From contig NZ_WQPL01000026.1 of the NCBI RefSeq assembly GCF_018785245.1, positions 1-46,290 of the forward strand: DNA of 46,290 nt, written 5' to 3'. Within the stretch, counting starts at the first letter, position 1. Each line of letters starts with the position of its first letter. Origin of the DNA: Collinsella aerofaciens. GTDB taxonomy: Bacteria; Actinomycetota; Coriobacteriia; Coriobacteriales; Coriobacteriaceae. The notes under the pieces were generated by a model. That model was not told where the DNA came from, did not search any database, and saw nothing but the letters and a program-made list of their open reading frames with translations. A program made the translations under genes and the position numbers. Shown here piece by piece: positions 42,532 through 46,290 of this stretch.

Positions 42532-44772
42532 CTATTTCTTAAACCGTGCACCCTGGCGTTTTCTGCCCGATGCGAACGTGGAACCCTTGCGGGCCTGCGA
42601 ACGTAAGCGCTCGATCGTCTCGTCCTCAGACGCGCCCTCGAGCATCGCCCGAATCTGAACGACGGCATCGCGCAGGCGCGCCGCCTCCTCAAAGTCCATG
42701 GCGGCAGAAGCGTTGCGCATATCCTCTTCCATGGTTTCGACGATCCGCACAAGCTCGTCATGCGGCAGTTCTTCCAACTGCTCCGCAAGTGTCTGCTCGG
42801 GCGCCACCGTTTCCGGCACGCCGCCCTCGCCCGACTCATCGGGCGTATAGAATGCGCCATGACCAAGAGAATCGCCCTTCGAGCGCCCCTTGGAACCCAC
42901 GGTTTTTTCGGCCTCGGCAATAAAACTTGAGATGTCGTTGATGGCCTTGCGCACTGTCTTGGGCACAATGCCATGCTCTTCGTTATATGCCATCTGAATC
43001 TCGCGACGGCGCTGCGTCTCCTCGATGGCCTCTTTCATCGAATCGGTCACAACGTCCGCATACATGATGACTTCGCCATCGGCGTTACGGGCCGCGCGGC
43101 CAATCGTCTGAATCAGCGAACGGCGGTTGCGCAAGAAGCCTTCCTTATCGGCATCGAGAATTGCCACCAGTGAGACCTCGGGAAGATCCAAGCCCTCGCG
43201 AAGCAGGTTGATGCCAACGAGAACATCGATCTTGCCCTCGCGCAGCGTTCGCAGGATCTCGACACGGTCCATTGTCGCCGTATCAGAATGCATGTAATTG
43301 ACCTTAATGCCCGCATCAAGCAGATGGTCGGTCAGGTCCTCGGCCATGCGCTTGGTCAACGTGGTCACCAGCACGCGCTCCTTGCGGGCAACGCGCTCGC
43401 GAATCTCGTCCTCAAGATCGTCAATCTGACCGCGAACCGGACGCACATCGATCTTGGGATCGAGCAGACCGGTCGGACGAATAATCTGCTCCACGTCGTT
43501 TTGGCTCACCCGCAGCTCGTAATCGCCCGGCGTGGCCGAAACATAGATAAACTGGGGTATCCTTGCCTCAAACTCATCGAAACGAAGCGGGCGGTTATCG
43601 AGCGCCGAGGGCAGGCGAAAACCGTGTTCCACCAGCGTCACCTTACGCGAGCGGTCACCTTCGTGCATGCCGCGAATCTGCGGCACCGTCACATGGCTCT
43701 CATCGATGATGCAGAGCATATCCTTGGGAAAGTAATCGATTAGGGTAAACGGCGGCTCACCCGGCTTGCGACCGTCCAGATGACGCGAGTAGTTCTCGAT
43801 GCCGTTGCAAAAGCCCATCGTCTCGAGCATCTCAAGATCATAATCGGTGCGCTGCTGCAGACGCTGCGCCTCGAGCAACTTGTCGGTCGCCTTGAGCTCC
43901 GCGACGCGCTTCTCGCACTCTTCGCTGATCGATTTCAGAGCCGCCTTGACCTTCGGCTTCTCGGTCACGTAGTGCGATGCCGGCCATACGGGAATGGCCT
44001 CATACTCACGAAGCATCTCACCGGTGACCTCATCGATCTCGGCAATCAGCTCGACCTCATCGCCAAAGAACTCAAACCGCAACGGATGCTCGGCATAAGG
44101 CGGATACACGTCGACAACATCGCCGCGCACGCGGAACGTGCCGCGTGCCAGGTCATAGTCATTGCGATCATATTGAATGTCGATAAGTGCATGGATAAAG
44201 TCATCGCGCTCGAGCGGCACCTTTTTGTCGACGTTTGGAGCCAGACCCGCATAGTCCTCAGGAGAGCCAATGCCATAGATACACGAGACCGATGCGACAA
44301 CGATCACATCGCGTCGAGAGAGCAGCGATGCGGTCGCCTGATGTCGCAGCATCTCGACCTCTTCGTTAATCGAGGAGTCTTTCTCGATATATGTATCGCT
44401 TTGCGGCACATACGCCTCGGGCTGATAGTAGTCGTAATACGAGACAAAGTAGACCACAGCGTTATTGGGAAAGAACTCTTTGAGCTCGCTCGCAAGCTGA
44501 GCGGCGAGCGTTTTATTCGGAGCCATGACCAGCGTCGGCTTTCCCAGGGCCTCAATAGTCTTTGCCATCGTGAAGGTCTTGCCCGAACCAGTCACACCCA
44601 GCAAAACCTGATAGCGGTCTCCGTCCCTCACGCCCTGCACAAGCGACTCAATGGCCTTAGGCTGGGAACCGGCAGGCTCATAGGGAGAGACGACTTCAAA
44701 CGGCACCTCAGTGCCCTCAACGCCAAAGCGCTTAAGTTCTCCACCAACGCGTTCTACTTCAAATTCCGCCAT
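42532..44772 (-). CDS. uvrB: Excinuclease ABC subunit B
   Basis: A 746-residue DNA helicase-like subunit of nucleotide excision repair. Walker A is [13 protein letters not shown], and the beta-hairpin region shows [20 protein letters not shown]. Helicase motifs DESHVT and [14 protein letters not shown] and a C-terminal UVR motif ([20 protein letters not shown]) for UvrC binding are present, followed by a basic tail. The start MAEFEVERV at 44772 has AGGAG 6 nt upstream. It is the last gene of coaE-transglycosylase-uvrB, 51 bp after its neighbour. Confidence 0.97.
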   Translation of the reverse strand: MAEFEVERVGGELKRFGVEGTEVPFEVVSPYEPAGSQPKAIESLVQGVRDGDRYQVLLGVTGSGKTFTMAKTIEALGKPTLVMAPNKTLAAQLASELKEFFPNNAVVYFVSYYDYYQPEAYVPQSDTYIEKDSSINEEVEMLRHQATASLLSRRDVIVVASVSCIYGIGSPEDYAGLAPNVDKKVPLERDDFIHALIDIQYDRNDYDLARGTFRVRGDVVDVYPPYAEHPLRFEFFGDEVELIAEIDEVTGEMLREYEAIPVWPASHYVTEKPKVKAALKSISEECEKRVAELKATDKLLEAQRLQQRTDYDLEMLETMGFCNGIENYSRHLDGRKPGEPPFTLIDYFPKDMLCIIDESHVTVPQIRGMHEGDRSRKVTLVEHGFRLPSALDNRPLRFDEFEARIPQFIYVSATPGDYELRVSQNDVEQIIRPTGLLDPKIDVRPVRGQIDDLEDEIRERVARKERVLVTTLTKRMAEDLTDHLLDAGIKVNYMHSDTATMDRVEILRTLREGKIDVLVGINLLREGLDLPEVSLVAILDADKEGFLRNRRSLIQTIGRAARNADGEVIMYADVVTDSMKEAIEETQRRREIQMAYNEEHGIVPKTVRKAINDISSFIAEAEKTVGSKGRSKGDSLGHGAFYTPDESGEGGVPETVAPEQTLAEQLEELPHDELVRIVETMEEDMRNASAAMDFEEAARLRDAVVQIRAMLEGASEDETIERLRSQARKGSTFASGRKRQGARFKK

Positions 44773-44823
44773 GGATACTCCTAACTCATACATCTGCAGT
44801 ATACGCAGGCGGTGGGCTTAGTC

Positions 44824-45405
44824 CTATACGAACCGATCGGGATAGAGAGTCTTATATCGAACCCAGGCATTATTGACGCGAATCAGATAAGCCTGAGTTT
44901 CAGGAAAGGTAATCGCATTATGAAGTGACGTGTTCTGCTGCGCCCATCCGTCGACATTGCCCATACCGGCGTTATAAGCGGCAATGGCACTATCCGTCGA
45001 CCCGTTGAAATAGGTCAGAAGATACGAGAGGTATGCGCAGCCAAACTCGATATTCGTAGCCGGATCGTTAAGGTTGTCGCCCGAATACTCCCCACCGTCG
45101 ACAAGGCCCTTGGCGATCATATCCTGGGCAGTCTCGGGCATCAGCTGCATCAATCCCTGAGCACCCTGATTCGACTCGGCCGCGGGATCCCAATTCGATT
45201 CCGACTTAATGACAGCGCACACCAAATACGGATCCAGATTATGCGAAATACTGGATTGCTTTACATATGCCTCGTAGTCAATCGGATACAGTGGCTTAAA
45301 GAAAGCGGCGGGAGCACAAGAGTAAACGAATGAGATAAGGCCGAAGGCAAAAACGGCAGCCAGCGGTACAAGGCGATACCACGCAAAGAAACGTGTCTTA
45401 GGCAT
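44824..45405 (-). CDS. Membrane-anchored lytic transglycosylase (SLT domain)
   Basis: A 193-residue protein. One N-terminal transmembrane anchor or signal segment (about 10-32, LVPLAAVFAFGLISFVYSC) precedes an SLT (goose-lysozyme-like) domain. The catalytic glutamate lies in IKSESNWDPAA, followed by GAQGLMQLMPETA and AAYNAGMGNV. It should cleave peptidoglycan glycan strands outside the membrane. The ATG at 45405 overlaps the coaE stop by 8 nt (ATGCCTAA), with AAGGAGG 7 nt upstream. It lies between coaE and uvrB in one unit. Confidence 0.92.
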   Translation of the reverse strand: MPKTRFFAWYRLVPLAAVFAFGLISFVYSCAPAAFFKPLYPIDYEAYVKQSSISHNLDPYLVCAVIKSESNWDPAAESNQGAQGLMQLMPETAQDMIAKGLVDGGEYSGDNLNDPATNIEFGCAYLSYLLTYFNGSTDSAIAAYNAGMGNVDGWAQQNTSLHNAITFPETQAYLIRVNNAWVRYKTLYPDRFV

Positions 45406-46039
45406 CGGCACCCTCCTTATCCGCAGCGTCTTTAAACCCATGGCATGCAAGCCATGAGTCAAGCTGCTCAAAGAGCGAATTATCGCCTGCAGCATTATCA
45501 ATCACCGTTGTGGCGAGATTGCACAGCGCAGACTCATCGGGCTGACAAGCAGAACGGGCATCGAAATCAGATGGCTCCATGCCACGTTGAATAGCGCGCT
45601 CGCGACGAACTGACAAAGGGGCGCTAATGACCAGAATTTCATCAGCCAAACCAAATGCATCCTCAAAACCAGTCGGAGCAGAAACCTCGACCACCGCAAA
45701 GGGATAACGGGGAGATGAAACTGTACAACAAACCGGATCGAGAATCCTAAGCGAAAGCTGTTCAATCAGAACGGGATGCACAATGCCATTGAGCCGTGCG
45801 ACCGAATCAGGAGAAGCGAAAGCTCGAGAAGCGAGGATGCTGCGGCGAATGCCGCCTTCCTCATCCAAAATGTCCCAACCGAATTCATCCGCGAGAGTAT
45901 TGACGATATCAGAGCCCGGCACATACAGCGATTTTGCAAGCTCATCCAGATCGATAAGCATAGCGCCACGAGATTCGAAATAGCGGCAGGCAGTTGACTT
46001 ACCCGAAGCAATATTGCCCAAGACAAATACGGTAAACAT
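45398..46039 (-). CDS. coaE: Dephospho-CoA kinase
   Basis: A 213-residue cytoplasmic P-loop kinase that catalyses the last step of coenzyme A synthesis. The Walker A is FVLGNIASGKSTAC, followed by the adenylate-kinase-like IDLDELAKSLY, a lid with HPVLIEQL, and LSVRRERAIQRG. Length matches the family. The ATG at 46039 has GGGAGG 6 nt upstream. It is the first gene of the coaE-transglycosylase-uvrB unit. Confidence 0.92.
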   Translation of the reverse strand: MFTVFVLGNIASGKSTACRYFESRGAMLIDLDELAKSLYVPGSDIVNTLADEFGWDILDEEGGIRRSILASRAFASPDSVARLNGIVHPVLIEQLSLRILDPVCCTVSSPRYPFAVVEVSAPTGFEDAFGLADEILVISAPLSVRRERAIQRGMEPSDFDARSACQPDESALCNLATTVIDNAAGDNSLFEQLDSWLACHGFKDAADKEGADA

Positions 46040-46067
46040 CAAGCCCTCCCTAACGCCAATGCGAGTA

Positions 46068-46098
46068 ATTATCGCTCAAATACACTAGATGGACTCAA
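46068..46098 (-). promoter_or_regulatory. Possible promoter of the coaE operon
   Basis: Minus-strand GATAAT (46068-46073), five of six matches to the -10 consensus, lies 19 nt from TTGAGT (46093-46098). The spacing is long. Nothing else is recognised between coaE and the rRNA terminator. Confidence 0.4.
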
Positions 46099-46165
46099 AA
46101 TACAGCCAAACAGTAAGAGCACATACGGGGGAGCTAGGTCCCAAAGTACAACGTATATACAACGC

Positions 46166-46195
46166 AAAAAAGGGGGAGGCCGCGAGGCCTCCCCC
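46166..46195 (-). terminator. Terminator of the rRNA operon
   Basis: GGGGGAGGCC (46172-46181), a GCGA loop and GGCCTCCCCC (46186-46195) form a perfect 10-bp stem. A T6 tract follows on the minus strand, 35 bp from the 5S 3' end. A smaller hairpin (GACGGC..GCCGTC, 46210-46226) lies between and may be a processing site. Confidence 0.9.
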
Positions 46196-46230
46196 TTCTT
46201 CAAGTCGCTGACGGCTCGGTGCCGTCCACC

Positions 46231-46290
46231 GGTCAGCGGCGCCCTGGCCTCCCACGGGCTGGCCCCGCAGTACTCTCGGCGCGATGGGGC
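46231..46290 (-). rRNA. rrf: 5S rRNA, 3' part (cut by the window edge)
   Basis: In minus sense this holds the loop E region GCGCCGAGAGTACTGCGGG, then the helix IV/V strand CGTGGGAGGCCAGGGCGCC, and the 3' strand GCTGACC. These are hallmarks of the 3' half of a 5S rRNA. Its 5' half and the 23S and 16S genes would lie to the right of the window. The exact mature 3' end near 46231 is estimated. Confidence 0.85.

Overview
The window looks like a piece of a Coriobacteriia chromosome (Actinomycetota), most likely Collinsella or a close relative. This is an inference from three things: GC-rich coding sequence, the actinobacterial order rapZ-whiA-gapA-pgk-tpiA-secG, and gut-type sialic acid and peptide uptake operons. 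No species marker was available to confirm it. Thirty of the 34 protein genes, all four complete tRNAs and the rRNA fragment read on the minus strand. Only 36344-42466 reads plus.

Layout, left to right. 1-820: an array tRNA-Gly / tRNA-Cys / tRNA-Gly, each tRNA with its own terminator, plus an 18-bp tRNA-Gly 3' remnant and a large foldback. 817-3986: a partner-switching pair, a PAS-GAF-PP2C phosphatase and a STAS/anti-sigma-kinase fusion. 4046-4729: tRNA-Leu and a gene-free 590 bp with two giant foldbacks. 4730-10672: oligopeptide importer oppABCDF. 10964-16059: secG, gpmI, tpiA, pgk, gapA (lower glycolysis). 16253-18109: whiA and rapZ. 18211-28639: a sialic-acid operon with a Tat-type binding lipoprotein, permease, permease-ATPase fusion, ATPase, two AXE1-type esterases (one lacking its nucleophile), nanA, nanK and nanE. 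29005-36150: uvrC, murJ, a YbaK-type deacylase and uvrA. 36344-42466: an LtaS-like transferase, an Mrp/ApbC ATPase and two FAD oxidoreductases. 42532-46039: uvrB, a lytic transglycosylase and coaE. 46166-46290: rRNA-operon terminator and the 3' half of a 5S rRNA cut by the window edge.

The genes form coherent units. The nan operon takes up sialic acid, may de-O-acetylate it, and carries it to N-acetylglucosamine-6-P; the glycolytic block next door uses the resulting triose phosphates. All three subunits of the UvrABC excinuclease lie within about 16 kb, with a LexA-like box before uvrA.

The most novel signal is non-coding. Five 98-132 bp foldbacks fall into two sequence families. Family A (76-175, 18923-19020, 20072-20177) keeps certain internal-loop and apical sequences while its stems differ completely but stay paired, with mismatches that become G.U pairs in one RNA sense. 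Family B (4280-4404, 4585-4716) keeps a two-sided internal loop while both flanking stems covary. Copies lie in either orientation relative to their host operons. They look like undescribed structured RNAs or small foldback mobile elements.
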